64,000 nucleotides of DNA from Pseudacidovorax sp. NFM-22 (GCF_021401245.1 NZ_JACBFY010000011.1:92506-156505), one strand, 5' to 3'. Shown: positions 19,748 to 30,282, counted from the first letter of the stretch. The notes: generated by a model from the letters alone, not told the origin. Made by a program: numbers and translations.

Positions 19748-20599
19748 ATGGTTGAACGACGCCCCGGCCTGACGGTCCTTTCGCATGTGGTGCTCCTGCT
19801 GGGCATCCTGATCATTGCCTTCCCGATCTACCTGGCCTTCGTGGCCTCGACGCACACGCGCGACGAGATCGTGCAGGTGCCCATGCCGCTCACGCCCGGC
19901 AAGCACCTGATCGAGAACTACACCGCCGCCCTCACCGGCACCGCCGAGACGCAGGGCTCCAAGGCGGCCGTGGGTCGCATGATGTGGGTGAGCCTGGTCA
20001 CGGCACTGGTGATCGCCATCGGCAAGATCGCCATCTCGCTGCTGTCGGCCTTCGCCATCGTGTACTTCCGCTTCCCGTTCAAGAAGCTCGTCTTCTGGAT
20101 GATCTTCGTGACGCTGATGCTGCCGGTGGAGGTGCGCATCCTGCCCACCTACAAGGTCCTGTCGGACCTGAACATGCTCAACACCTATGCGGGCCTGACG
20201 GTACCGCTGATCGCCTCGGCGACGGCGACCTTCCTGTTCCGGCAGTTCTTCCTGTCGGTGCCGGACGAGCTGGTGGAGGCAGCGCGCATCGACGGCGCGG
20301 GGCCCATGCGCTTCTTCAAGGACATCCTGGTGCCGCTGTCGCAGACCTCCATCGCGGCGCTGTTCGTCATCCAGTTCATCTACGGCTGGAACCAGTACCT
20401 CTGGCCGCTGCTGGCCACCACCACCGAGGACATGTACCCGGTGGTGATCGGCATCAAGCGCATGATCGCCAGCGGCGACGCGGCCAACGACTGGAACATC
20501 ATCATGGCGACGGCCATCCTGGCGCTGCTGCCGCCGGCCTTGGTGGTGATCCTGATGCAGAAGTGGTTCGTCAAGGGACTTGTCGACACCGAGAAATGA
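19748..20599 (+). CDS. ugpE: sn-glycerol-3-phosphate ABC transporter permease
   Basis: A 283-residue permease of the MalG-like family with about six membrane segments. Its EAA loop is EAARIDGAGPMRFFKDILVP (around 178-197), and QFIYGWNQYLWPLLATT is typical of UgpE. It partners with UgpA. The start codon lies 1 bp after the ugpA stop, so the two are translated together. A 143-bp gap holding a structured repeat separates it from ugpC. Confidence 0.96.
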   Translation: MVERRPGLTVLSHVVLLLGILIIAFPIYLAFVASTHTRDEIVQVPMPLTPGKHLIENYTAALTGTAETQGSKAAVGRMMWVSLVTALVIAIGKIAISLLSAFAIVYFRFPFKKLVFWMIFVTLMLPVEVRILPTYKVLSDLNMLNTYAGLTVPLIASATATFLFRQFFLSVPDELVEAARIDGAGPMRFFKDILVPLSQTSIAALFVIQFIYGWNQYLWPLLATTTEDMYPVVIGIKRMIASGDAANDWNIIMATAILALLPPALVVILMQKWFVKGLVDTEK

Positions 20600-20613
20600 G
20601 CCCACCCCCGTTT

Positions 20614-20690
20614 CTTGCTCACTTCGTGTAGCCGAATCCCCCCTCAAGGGGGCGACACCGGCGGCCCGGCAAAGCCGGTTCCGCGGTGTC
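20614..20690. repeat. structured intergenic repeat between ugpE and ugpC
   Basis: A compact double-hairpin sequence. The first hairpin is CCCCC-TCAA-GGGGG (about 20639-20652). The second has outer arms GACACCG (20654-20660) and CGGTGTC (20684-20690) enclosing CCGGC-AAA-GCCGG. The layout resembles intergenic hairpin elements I recall from Comamonadaceae genomes; only one copy is visible here. It could act as an mRNA processing or attenuation site within the ugp operon. Confidence 0.6.
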
Positions 20691-20742
20691 TCCCGCCTGG
20701 ATCGCGCCTCTTCCAACGTCGCAACCTGTTTTTAGTTCTCTT

Positions 20743-21753
<1,011 letters not shown>

Positions 21754-22491
21754 GTGCCGCCCTGGCCCTATCCCCGCTGGATCGCCCATCGCGGCGCCGG
21801 CAAGCTCGCGCCCGAGAACACGCTGGCCGCCTTCCGCCTCGGCGCGGACCACGGCTACCGCATGTTCGAATGCGATGCCAAGCTCAGCCAGGACGGCGTG
21901 GTCTTCCTCATGCACGACGCCACGCTGGCGCGCACCACCGGCGCTGCCGGCATCGGCGGCGAGCAGCCCTGGTCGGCGCTGTCGCAGCTCGACGCGGGCG
22001 GCTGGCATTCGCGCCGTTATGCCGGCGAGCCGCTGCCGACGCTGGCCGCGCTGGCGCGCTTCTGCCTGGCGAACGGCCACCTGCTCAACATCGAGATCAA
22101 GCCCACGCCCGGCACCGACGCCGAGACGGGCGCCGCCGTCGCACGCGAGGCGGCGCGCCTGTGGGCCGGCGCGGCCGTGCCCCCGCTGCTCAGTTCCTTC
22201 CGCCCCGATGCCCTGGCCGCCGCGCGCGACACCGAACCGGCGCTGCCGCGCGCCCTGCTGCTCGACACCCTGCGCAATGACTGGCTCGATCTCGCCCGCC
22301 AGCTCGATTGCGTGGCCATCGTCTGCAACCACGCGCTGTGGGACGCGCACACCGTGGCCGACGCCCGGGCCGCCGGCTTCCGGCAGCTGAGCTACACCGT
22401 GAACGACGAATGGGCGGCCCAGCGCCTCGTCGAGCTGGGCACCGACGGCATCATCACCGACCGGGTGGACCTGTTCTCGCCGGCCGGCTGA
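21754..22491 (+). CDS. ugpQ: glycerophosphodiester phosphodiesterase
   Basis: A 245-residue cytoplasmic GDPD-family TIM barrel. Catalytic landmarks are IAHRGAGKLAPENTLAAF (10-27), FECDAKLSQDG and the LMHDATLARTT histidine. It cleaves incoming glycerophosphodiesters to glycerol-3-phosphate and an alcohol. The GTG start directly follows the ugpC TGA, and a GGAGG Shine-Dalgarno inside ugpC lies 7 nt before it. There is no signal peptide, which separates it from periplasmic GlpQ. Confidence 0.94.
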   Translation: MPPWPYPRWIAHRGAGKLAPENTLAAFRLGADHGYRMFECDAKLSQDGVVFLMHDATLARTTGAAGIGGEQPWSALSQLDAGGWHSRRYAGEPLPTLAALARFCLANGHLLNIEIKPTPGTDAETGAAVAREAARLWAGAAVPPLLSSFRPDALAAARDTEPALPRALLLDTLRNDWLDLARQLDCVAIVCNHALWDAHTVADARAAGFRQLSYTVNDEWAAQRLVELGTDGIITDRVDLFSPAG

Positions 22492-22605
22492 CGGCCTGAT
22501 CGTCGGGCGCCGATGTGCGCCTGAAGGGTCTCGGCCCCGGGCGCGTTGACCCGCGACGGCCCTGCTGCCAGCGCCGGCCGACAGGTCCCACCGCAAGCTC
22601 TGCCT

Positions 22606-25071
22606 ATGATCCAGCGAATGCGCCGGACTCCGCGTCTTCTCTTTCTCTTCGCCCTCTGGCTGGCCCTGTGGACGGGCCTGCCCGACCTGCCCACCGCCTG
22701 GGGCCAGCCCACCTCCAGCGCATCGACCACGGCCGCGCAGACCGATGCGCTGGCCGACATCACCACGCTGCGTGCCCAGCTCACGGCCCTGCCCAAGTCG
22801 GCCGAGACGAGCGAAGAGGCCCGCCTGCTGGTGCGGCAGGTCGACGCCATCGGCACCGCCGCACAGAAGCTGATCGACCTGCGCACGGGCCAGCTCAACG
22901 ACCTGAACGCCCGGCTGGGCGAGCTGGGCCCGGCCCCCGCCGCCGGCACGACCGAAGACCCCGACATCACGCGCCAGCGCGCCACGCTCACACGCGAGCG
23001 CAATGGCGTCGACGCCGACATCCGCCTGGCGCGACTGGTGGTGGTCGACGCCCAGCAGCGCGCCACCGAGTTGCTGAACAAGCGCCGCCAGGACTTCGAG
23101 GCCCGCCTGACCGAACGCACCGCCTCGCCGCTGTCGCCCGTCTTCTGGCAGGCCATCGCCGACGCCTGGCCCGACGACCGCGACCGGCTGGCGCCCCTGC
23201 TGGACGAGTTGCGCGCCGCTGCATCGGCGGCCCTGTCGCCCGCCCACCGTGGCGTGGTGCTGGGCGCGCTGCTGCTGGCGCTGGGGGTGATCACGCTGGG
23301 CAACATGCTGGCCGAGCGCGGCCTGGTGGCGCTGGCGCAGCGCATCCTGCCCGGCGGCCGTCTGCGGCGTTCGCTGCTGGTGATCGCCGTGGTGCTCGTC
23401 AACATGCTGCTGGTGGCGCTGGCCCTGCACGGCTTCCGCGCACTGCTCGAAGACCAGCAGCTGCTCGGCGAGGCGGCGCGGGAGATGGTGAAGGAGCTGA
23501 TCGGCGTCGCGCTCTTCATGACCTTCGTGCTGAGCCTGGGCCGCGCCCTGCTGGCGAACGCGCGCCGCTCGTGGCGGTTGCCGCCCATCGCGGACGCCAT
23601 GGCGCTGCGGCTGCGGCCCTTTCCGCTGCTGGTCGCCATCGTCGGCGCACTGGTGTGGATACCGGCGCAGGTGAATGCGCTGGTGGAGGCCAGCTATGCG
23701 GCCCTGCAGGCGACGCAGGCGGCCACCGCCGCGGCCCTGACCCTGCTGGTGGCCTTGCTGCTGTTCCGGCTGCGGCCGGCCGCGACGGGCGGCGCCGCTG
23801 GCGCGGCGCAGACCGCCGCCCCCGACGCGGCCCGCCCGGCCGATGCCGGTGATGGCACCTCCGCCACCCAGACGATCCGTCCGGTATGGGTCGGCCTGCT
23901 GCGCGGCCTGGTCGGCGTGGTGCTGCTGGCCGTGGTGGCGCTGCTCGTCAGCGGCTACGTGGCGCTGGCCAGCCTGGTGGCCAGCCAGCTGATCTGGACC
24001 GGCATCGTGGGTTGCGCCTTCTATGTGCTGTTCAAGTTCGTCGACGACCTGTGCATGGCGCTGCTCGCGGCGCGCAGCGCCACCGGACAGCGGCTGGCGG
24101 CCAGCTTCGGCCTGCAGCCCACACGGCTGGACCAGGCCGCGGTGCTGCTGTCGGGCGTGCTGCGGCTGGCGCTCTTCTTCTACCTCGTCATCACGCTCAT
24201 GGCACCGCTGGGCACGGGGCCGGAAGAGGTGGTACAGCGCTCCGGCCAGTTCGGCAGCGGCCTGCAGGTGGGCGAGTTCCAGTTCGTGCCCGCGGCCCTG
24301 TTCAGCGCGCTGGCGGTGCTGGTGGCGGGCTTCATCGCGCTGCGGGTGCTGCGCGTCTGGCTGGACACCCGCTACTTCCCGGCATCGGGCTTGGAGCCCG
24401 GCATGCGCAGCTCGCTCACCACGCTGCTGGGCTATGCGGGTGGCGTGCTGGTGGTGGCGATGGCGCTGTCGGCGCTGGGCATCGGCATCAACCGCATCGC
24501 CTGGATCGCCAGTGCGCTGTCGGTGGGCATCGGCTTCGGCCTGCAGGCCATCGTGCAGAACTTCATCTCGGGCCTGATCCTGCTGGCCGAGCGGCCGGTG
24601 AAGGTGGGCGACTGGGTGGTGCTGGGCACCACCGAGGGCGACGTGCGGCGCATCAACGTGCGCGCCACCGAGATCCAGCTGGCCGACCGCTCCACGGTGA
24701 TCGTGCCCAACTCGGAATTCATCACCAAGACCGTGCGCAACATGACGCTGGCCAATGCCGAGGGCCGCGTGCTGATCCGCCTGCCGATGCCGCTGGCCAG
24801 CGATGCCCGCCGTGTGCGCGAGCTGATGCTGGCGGCCTGCGCGGCGCATCCGTCCATCCTGCCCACGCCAGCGCCCTCGGTGTCTCTGGAAGGCATCGAG
24901 AACGGCATGCTGATCTTCCAGGCCATCGCCTACGTCAACAGCCCGCGCGTGGCGGGCGGGGTGAAGAGCGACCTGCTCTTCACCATGCTGGAGGACTTCA
25001 AGCTGGCCGGCCTGCCGCTGGTCACGCCCGTGGTGGCGGCGACGCCGCCGGCGCCCGCGCCGCTGGCCTGA
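22606..25071 (+). CDS. large MscS-family mechanosensitive channel with DUF3772 domain
   Basis: An 821-residue membrane protein. A likely signal peptide (about 5-30, LLFLFALWLALWTGLP) is followed by a periplasmic DUF3772 region with coiled-coil character (about 45-190), then roughly ten transmembrane segments. The MscS pore and upper vestibule follow, with the signature SALGIGINRIAWIASALSVG and GLQAIVQNFISGLILLAERP. Members release osmolytes on hypo-osmotic shock. ATG 22606 precedes the hydrophobic signal; ATG 22618 is an alternative. It lies downstream of ugpQ across a 114-bp gap and is probably a separate unit. Confidence 0.85.
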   Translation: MIQRMRRTPRLLFLFALWLALWTGLPDLPTAWGQPTSSASTTAAQTDALADITTLRAQLTALPKSAETSEEARLLVRQVDAIGTAAQKLIDLRTGQLNDLNARLGELGPAPAAGTTEDPDITRQRATLTRERNGVDADIRLARLVVVDAQQRATELLNKRRQDFEARLTERTASPLSPVFWQAIADAWPDDRDRLAPLLDELRAAASAALSPAHRGVVLGALLLALGVITLGNMLAERGLVALAQRILPGGRLRRSLLVIAVVLVNMLLVALALHGFRALLEDQQLLGEAAREMVKELIGVALFMTFVLSLGRALLANARRSWRLPPIADAMALRLRPFPLLVAIVGALVWIPAQVNALVEASYAALQATQAATAAALTLLVALLLFRLRPAATGGAAGAAQTAAPDAARPADAGDGTSATQTIRPVWVGLLRGLVGVVLLAVVALLVSGYVALASLVASQLIWTGIVGCAFYVLFKFVDDLCMALLAARSATGQRLAASFGLQPTRLDQAAVLLSGVLRLALFFYLVITLMAPLGTGPEEVVQRSGQFGSGLQVGEFQFVPAALFSALAVLVAGFIALRVLRVWLDTRYFPASGLEPGMRSSLTTLLGYAGGVLVVAMALSALGIGINRIAWIASALSVGIGFGLQAIVQNFISGLILLAERPVKVGDWVVLGTTEGDVRRINVRATEIQLADRSTVIVPNSEFITKTVRNMTLANAEGRVLIRLPMPLASDARRVRELMLAACAAHPSILPTPAPSVSLEGIENGMLIFQAIAYVNSPRVAGGVKSDLLFTMLEDFKLAGLPLVTPVVAATPPAPAPLA

Positions 25072-25156
25072 GTGGCCGCAGACCACCGGCCCCGCAGCCA
25101 GCCGCCGTCGATCGCGCGGGTGCCCGGCAGGCAAGGACGCGCCGCAGGCGTCCCGC

Positions 25157-26125
25157 TCACTCGGGCCGGTAGTCCATCATCCGGATCGTCTCGCCGAAGC
25201 GCTGCCAGTCCGACTTGACCAGCTGCGCGAACTCGGCCGGCGACGCGCCGCCCGGCATGAAGCCCACGTTGAGGTAGAGGTCGCGCATCTGCGGCGCGGC
25301 GATGGCGCGGGCGATTTCCTGCTGCAGGTGCGTGACCGCCTCGGCGGGCGTGCCGCGGGGCGCGAAGACACCGATCCAGCCGTCCAGCTCCACGCTGGGA
25401 TTGCCCAGCTCGCGGATGGTCGGCACCTCCGGGAAGGCCGGCAGCCGCTTGGGCCCCAGGTAGGCCATGGCCTTGAGTCGGCCGCTCTTGATCAGTTGCC
25501 CGACCGAGCCAGCGGCCGGGCCCCAACCGAGCGCCACCTGCCCGCCCGCCAGGTCGCGCACCTGATCGCCCGAGGCCTTGTAGTGCACGGCCACCATGTC
25601 CACCCCCAGCGACTTGGCCAGCAGCACGCCGCCGAAATGGGAGATGGTGCCGGGGCTGTAGGTGCCGTAGCTCACGCTGCCCTTGGGCTGCGCCTGCAGC
25701 CATTTCGCCAGGCCCGCGAAGTCGTTGGCCGGCATCGACGGACCGGTCAGCAGCAGCAGGCTGCCGCGCCCCATGTCCGTCACCGGAATCAGGTCGGTGA
25801 GCGGGTTGTAGGGCCAGCTCGGGTAGGCCTGCGGATTGATGACCACGCCCGCCTGCACGGTGACGAGCAGCGTGTTGCCGTCCGGCGGGCTGGTGGCGAC
25901 CACCTGCCCACCGATGCGGCCCTGGGCGCCGGCGCGGTTCTCCACCAGCACCGGGCGGCCGAGGCTCTGGCCCAGGCGGTCGGCCAGAGGCCGCAACAGC
26001 GCGTCCATGCCGCCGCCGGGCTGGTCGGTGGTGACGATGCGCAGGGGCGTCTGCGCGCGCGCCGCCACGGGCGCGAGGGCAGGCAGGGCCGCCAGGCCGG
26101 CGGCAAGCAGTTCTCGGCGTTGCAT
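25157..26125 (-). CDS. Bug-family tripartite tricarboxylate transporter substrate-binding protein
   Basis: A 322-residue periplasmic binding protein of the Bug (TctC) family. The N-terminus carries a twin-arginine-like QRRELLAAG and a signal region ending at ARA (residue 24). Family marks are RIVTTDQPGGGMDALLRPLAD, VLVENRAGAQGRIGGQVVA and the carboxylate-binding loop around YGTYSPGTISHF. No TctA/TctB membrane partners are nearby; orphan Bug proteins are common in Burkholderiales. It is the last gene after the arylsulfatase on the same strand, 89 bp downstream, so it may bind a sulfate ester or its product. That ligand assignment is inference. Confidence 0.88.
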   Translation of the reverse strand: MQRRELLAAGLAALPALAPVAARAQTPLRIVTTDQPGGGMDALLRPLADRLGQSLGRPVLVENRAGAQGRIGGQVVATSPPDGNTLLVTVQAGVVINPQAYPSWPYNPLTDLIPVTDMGRGSLLLLTGPSMPANDFAGLAKWLQAQPKGSVSYGTYSPGTISHFGGVLLAKSLGVDMVAVHYKASGDQVRDLAGGQVALGWGPAAGSVGQLIKSGRLKAMAYLGPKRLPAFPEVPTIRELGNPSVELDGWIGVFAPRGTPAEAVTHLQQEIARAIAAPQMRDLYLNVGFMPGGASPAEFAQLVKSDWQRFGETIRMMDYRPE

Positions 26126-26150
26126 GGTTGTCTCCTCTGGTTGTGTGTCG

Positions 26151-26182
26151 GTGTCGTCGTGTCGTCGTGTCGTCGTGTCGTC
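26151..26182. repeat. perfect 8-bp tandem repeat, four copies
   Basis: Four exact back-to-back copies of GTGTCGTC lie between the Bug gene ATG (26125) and the arylsulfatase stop (26215). They occupy the 5' leader of the Bug gene (GACGACAC on its coding strand). Repeats of this kind can change length by slipped-strand mispairing. The copy number here is read directly from sequence. Confidence 0.9.
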
Positions 26183-26214
26183 GGGATGGCGGCGATGGCA
26201 TGCGGCGCGCTGCA

Positions 26215-28530
26215 CTACTGCCGGGCCATCTCCACCAGCGCCAGCAGCTCGGGATCGAGGCGCTGCAGCGGGTCGAGCTGGTACTCGACGCGGAACAGCC
26301 GGGCACCCTGCAGCACGAACGGTGCCGGGTAGTGCGACACCGGGCTGCCACGGTCCAGCCCGATGTCCAGGCCCGAGAAGGACACCTGGCTGTTGAAGCC
26401 CAGCATGCGCGTGTCCAGCCGGCCCACCGGCTCGCCGTCCATCAGCAGCGTGGCCGTGCGGGTGGAGGGCATGATGGTCATGCCGATCACCGGCAGCCGC
26501 ACACGCACCCAGGGGCCGAGGCGCATCTGCAGGCCCAGCACATGGTGACCCGGGACGAAGGGCCGCTCCGAGACGATGAGGTGGTGGCGCCCGCCCACGT
26601 TCATGTCGTGCACCAGGTGGCCGTTCTTGAGGTACAGGCTGTAGCCGCAGGTGGCGTCGCCATGCGCCACCAGCACGCCCCGCGCATCGGCACGGTCGAT
26701 GCGGACGTAGGCCTCGATGCGGTAGTCGCGGCTGCGCACGTCGGGTGCCACGTCGTTGGGCAGGTGGCCCATGCCGGCATGGAGCACGAAGTGGGTGCGC
26801 GGGCCGTGCACGCGCCGGCCGTTCTCGGCAAAGCGCGGCGCGAAACGGTCGTCCAGCGGCAGCACCTGGTTGGCCTCGGCCTCGCGCCACCACAGGGCCT
26901 TCAGCGCTTCGAGGCGCTCGGGATGGACCGCCGCCAGGTCGCGCGTCTCCGAGAAGTCCTCGTCCAGGTGGTAGAGCTCCCACACGTCGGCCTCGAAGGG
27001 CGTGTTGACGGCATGCCAGGCCACGGCCTTCCAGCCCTCGTGCCACAGGCCCCGGTGGCCGAACATCTCGAAGTACTGCGGGCCCCGCTGCCCGGCAGCG
27101 GCCGTGTCGCGCAGGCAGGCGGCGAAGCTCTGGCCGGTCATGGGCTGCGCGGCCACGCCCTCCACCTGCGTGGGCGGCGCCAGCTTCAGCAGATCGAGCA
27201 CCGTGGGCGCCAGGTCGCTCACGTGGCAGAAGCCCTTCCACAGCGCGCCGTCGCCCGCGATGCCGCGCGGCCAGGAGACGACCAACGGATCGCGGATGCC
27301 GCCGCCATGCGTGTTCTGCTTGTAGCGCTTGAGCGGCGTGTTGGCCGTCATCGCCCAGCCGTAGGGAAAGTTGCTGTGCGTGTCGAGCCCGCCGATGTCG
27401 TCGATGCGCGCCAGCTTGGTCTGCAGCGTCTCCTGCAGCAGGTTGAAGGGGCCCATGGCATTGACCATGCCGAGCGGGCCGCCTTCCTGGCTGGCGCCGT
27501 TGTCGGAGAGCACGAGGATCAGCGTGTCCTCGCGCAGGCCCGCTTCCTCCAGGAAGGCGACCAGCCGCGCCAGGTGCTGGTCGGCATGGTCGAGCATCGC
27601 GGCATAGGCCGCCTGCAGGCGGGTGAACAGGCGCTGCTGCTCGGGCGGAAGGTCGCCCCAGGCCTCGACGCCGGGGTTGCGCTCGGGCAGCTGCGTGCCG
27701 GGCGGCACCACGCCCATGGCGATCTGCCGCGCCAGGCGGCGGGCGCGCTCCTCGTCCCAGCCGTGGGCGAAGCGCTGGTCGTAGTGGGCGATGAGTTCGG
27801 CCGGCGCCTGGTGCGGCGCGTGGCAGGCGCCCAGCGCCAGGAAGGTGAACCACGGCTGGCGCGGCCGGTCGGCCTGGTGGTCCGCGATCATGCGGATGGC
27901 CTGGGTCACCAGGTCTTCGGTCAGGTGGTAGCCGCTCTCGTAGGTGCCAGGCGCGGCGATGAGCGTGTTGTCCTGGACCAGCTCGGGGCTGTACTGGTCG
28001 GTCTCGGCATCGAGGAAGCCGTAGAAGCGGTCGAAGCCACGGCGCAGCGGCCAGCCGTCGTAGGGACCGCCGGGGCCGGTCTCGCTGACCGGCGTGACAT
28101 GCCACTTGCCGACCATGTAGTTGTTGTAGCCGTGCGGGCGCAGCATCTCGGCCAGCGTGGGCGCGTCGCGTGCGATCTTGCCGCGGTAGCCCGGGTAGCC
28201 CGAGTCGAAGTTGGCCAGGCAGCCCATGCCCACCGCATGGTGGTTGCGGCCGGTGAGCAGCGAGGCCCGCGTGGTCGAGCACATGGCGGTGGTGTGGAAG
28301 CCGGTGCAGCGCACGCCCTGCTGCGCCAGCGCGTCGATGGTGGGCGTGGCGATGTCCGAGCCGTAGCAGCCGAAGTCGGAGAAGCCGACGTCGTCGAACA
28401 GCACCACGAGCACATTGGGCGTGCCGGGCGCGGGGCGGGCGGGTTCGGGCCACCAGGGGCGCGACTCGGCCAGGGTGCGGCCGGCATGGCCCTGGTAGGC
28501 GGGGGCTTCGGGCGGTTGGGCGGCGGGCAT
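26215..28530 (-). CDS. arylsulfatase (S1 sulfatase family, long form)
   Basis: A 771-residue sulfatase. Metal-binding D46-D47 lie in VVLFDDVGFSD. The activation motif is CSTTR (C84-R88) within CSTTRASLLTGRNHH; Cys84 would be converted to formylglycine. Lysine and histidine of the active site are in VGKWH (K142, H144). The length fits the long mycobacterial/Burkholderiales-type arylsulfatases with an extra C-terminal domain. No signal peptide is seen, so it is likely cytoplasmic. It sits between a GMC oxidoreductase (upstream, 78 bp) and a Bug binding protein. The CxTxR variation from CxPxR is discussed separately. Confidence 0.9.
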   Translation of the reverse strand: MPAAQPPEAPAYQGHAGRTLAESRPWWPEPARPAPGTPNVLVVLFDDVGFSDFGCYGSDIATPTIDALAQQGVRCTGFHTTAMCSTTRASLLTGRNHHAVGMGCLANFDSGYPGYRGKIARDAPTLAEMLRPHGYNNYMVGKWHVTPVSETGPGGPYDGWPLRRGFDRFYGFLDAETDQYSPELVQDNTLIAAPGTYESGYHLTEDLVTQAIRMIADHQADRPRQPWFTFLALGACHAPHQAPAELIAHYDQRFAHGWDEERARRLARQIAMGVVPPGTQLPERNPGVEAWGDLPPEQQRLFTRLQAAYAAMLDHADQHLARLVAFLEEAGLREDTLILVLSDNGASQEGGPLGMVNAMGPFNLLQETLQTKLARIDDIGGLDTHSNFPYGWAMTANTPLKRYKQNTHGGGIRDPLVVSWPRGIAGDGALWKGFCHVSDLAPTVLDLLKLAPPTQVEGVAAQPMTGQSFAACLRDTAAAGQRGPQYFEMFGHRGLWHEGWKAVAWHAVNTPFEADVWELYHLDEDFSETRDLAAVHPERLEALKALWWREAEANQVLPLDDRFAPRFAENGRRVHGPRTHFVLHAGMGHLPNDVAPDVRSRDYRIEAYVRIDRADARGVLVAHGDATCGYSLYLKNGHLVHDMNVGGRHHLIVSERPFVPGHHVLGLQMRLGPWVRVRLPVIGMTIMPSTRTATLLMDGEPVGRLDTRMLGFNSQVSFSGLDIGLDRGSPVSHYPAPFVLQGARLFRVEYQLDPLQRLDPELLALVEMARQ

Positions 28531-28608
28531 GGCGGGCTCCTGGGTTTCGGTGCCGGGGGCGGGAGGGCGGGACGCGGCGAGCGGGTGTGACTGGAGGCGG
28601 CGTGCGAC

Positions 28609-30282
28609 CTACACGGCGGCGAGGGTGGCGGTCTCCGCCGCAGGCGTCGGGGCGGGCGCCGCGGCAGGGCAGGACCGGCCGCGGATCAGGTCGGCCGCCT
28701 TCTCCGCCAGCATGTAGGTCGGCGCATTGGTGTTGCCGCCGATCAGCCGCGGCATGACCGACGCGTCGACCACGCGCAGCCCGTCCAGGCCGTGCACGCG
28801 AAGTTCAGGATCGGTGACGGCCTGCTCGTCCTGCCCCATGCGGCAGGTGCCGACGGGGTGGTAGATGGTGTCGGCCGTGGCGCGGATGTAGGCCTCCACG
28901 CCCATGCGATCGGCCGGGTCCGGCTCGTCGCGGCCGGGAATGCCCCGCACGTCGGCGAAGGCCGGCGCCGCCAGGATGCGGCGGCAGATGCGGTAGGCCT
29001 CGACCATGGCCGCCATGTCCTGCGGATCGGAGAGGAAAGCCGGGTCGATGCGCGGCGCCGCATGCGGGTCGGCGCTGTGCAGGCCCACGGTGCCGCGCGA
29101 GGCCGGCCGCAGCACGCAGGCATGCAGGCCGTAGCCGTGGCCGGGCATCTGGCGACGGCCATGGTCCTGCACCTGGGCGCGCGAGAAGTGAAGGCCGATG
29201 TCGGGCCTCGCCAGGCCCGGCCGGCTGCACAGGAAGGCGCCAGCCTCGTTGAAGTTGGTGGAAAAGCAGCCCTCGCGGTCGCGACGCCAGCGGCCCCAGT
29301 GCCGGAAGAGCGACACCAGACCCTGCGGCGTGCGGCCGAAGAGTTCCAGGTCGAACCAGCGCCGCGACAGCACGCAGTCCAGGTGGTCCTGCAGGTTGCG
29401 GCCCACGCCCGGCAACGCATGGCGCACCGCGATGCCCTGCGCCTGCAGTGCGTCGGCCGGGCCGATGCCCGAGAGCATCAACAGCTGCGGGCTGCCGAAG
29501 GCGCCCGCGCACAGCAGGGTCTCGGCGCGCGCGGTCAGGCGGCGATGCTGGCCGTCGACCGAGACGTCCACGCCGGTCACGCGCCGGCCCTCCATGCGCA
29601 GGCCCAGCGCATGGGCGCCGGTGATCACGCGCAGGTTCGGCCGGTTGCGCGCCGGTGCCAGGTAGGCCCGCTGCGCATTCCAGCGCTCGCCGCCGTTCTG
29701 CGTGACCTGGAACCAGCCCACGCCCTCCTGGCGCTCGCCATTGAAGTCGGGGTTGAGCGCGTAGCCGCATTGCACGCCCGCATCCAGGAAGCGCTGGTTG
29801 AAGGCAGCGGGCGAGCGGATGTCGGAGACCTTGAGCGGCCCGTCCGTCGCGTGCAGCGCCGAGGCGGGCAGCGACGTGTTGCCCTCGCTGCGCAGGAAGT
29901 AGGGCAGCACCTCCTGCCAGCTCCAGCCGGTGCAGCCCAGCGCCGCCCATTCGTCGTAGTCCGCGGGATGGCCGCGCACGTAGATCATGGCGTTGATCGA
30001 CGAGCTGCCGCCCAGCACCCTGCCGCGCGGCTGGTAGCCGCGGCGGCCGCCCAGGCCGGGCTGCGGCTCGGTCTCGAAGGCCCAGTTCATGCGTCGTGTG
30101 GGCACGGTGCCGATCAGGCCCATGGGCACGGTCACCCAGCCGCTGGCGTCGCTGCCGCCGGCTTCGAGCAACGCGACGGTGACCCGCGGGTCCTCGCTGA
30201 GCCGGCCCGCCAGCGTGCAGCCGGCGGTGCCGCCGCCGACGATGACGTAGTCGAAGTGCTCTTCCTTGTTGTTCTCGGGCAT
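28609..30282 (-). CDS. GMC-family FAD-dependent alcohol/choline-type dehydrogenase
   Basis: A 557-residue glucose-methanol-choline oxidoreductase. The FAD motif is VIVGGGTAGCTLAGRL (13-28), followed by the GMC signature GRVLGGSSSINAMIYVRGHPADYD. The C-terminal catalytic part has YHPVGTCRMG and GGNTNAPTYML. Members oxidise primary alcohols (choline, long-chain alcohols, polyethylene glycol) to aldehydes. Flanked by an alkylsulfatase and an arylsulfatase, it may oxidise the alcohol released by sulfate-ester cleavage. The substrate is not proved. The final 20 residues are low-complexity Ala/Pro. Confidence 0.92.
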   Translation of the reverse strand: MPENNKEEHFDYVIVGGGTAGCTLAGRLSEDPRVTVALLEAGGSDASGWVTVPMGLIGTVPTRRMNWAFETEPQPGLGGRRGYQPRGRVLGGSSSINAMIYVRGHPADYDEWAALGCTGWSWQEVLPYFLRSEGNTSLPASALHATDGPLKVSDIRSPAAFNQRFLDAGVQCGYALNPDFNGERQEGVGWFQVTQNGGERWNAQRAYLAPARNRPNLRVITGAHALGLRMEGRRVTGVDVSVDGQHRRLTARAETLLCAGAFGSPQLLMLSGIGPADALQAQGIAVRHALPGVGRNLQDHLDCVLSRRWFDLELFGRTPQGLVSLFRHWGRWRRDREGCFSTNFNEAGAFLCSRPGLARPDIGLHFSRAQVQDHGRRQMPGHGYGLHACVLRPASRGTVGLHSADPHAAPRIDPAFLSDPQDMAAMVEAYRICRRILAAPAFADVRGIPGRDEPDPADRMGVEAYIRATADTIYHPVGTCRMGQDEQAVTDPELRVHGLDGLRVVDASVMPRLIGGNTNAPTYMLAEKAADLIRGRSCPAAAPAPTPAAETATLAAV

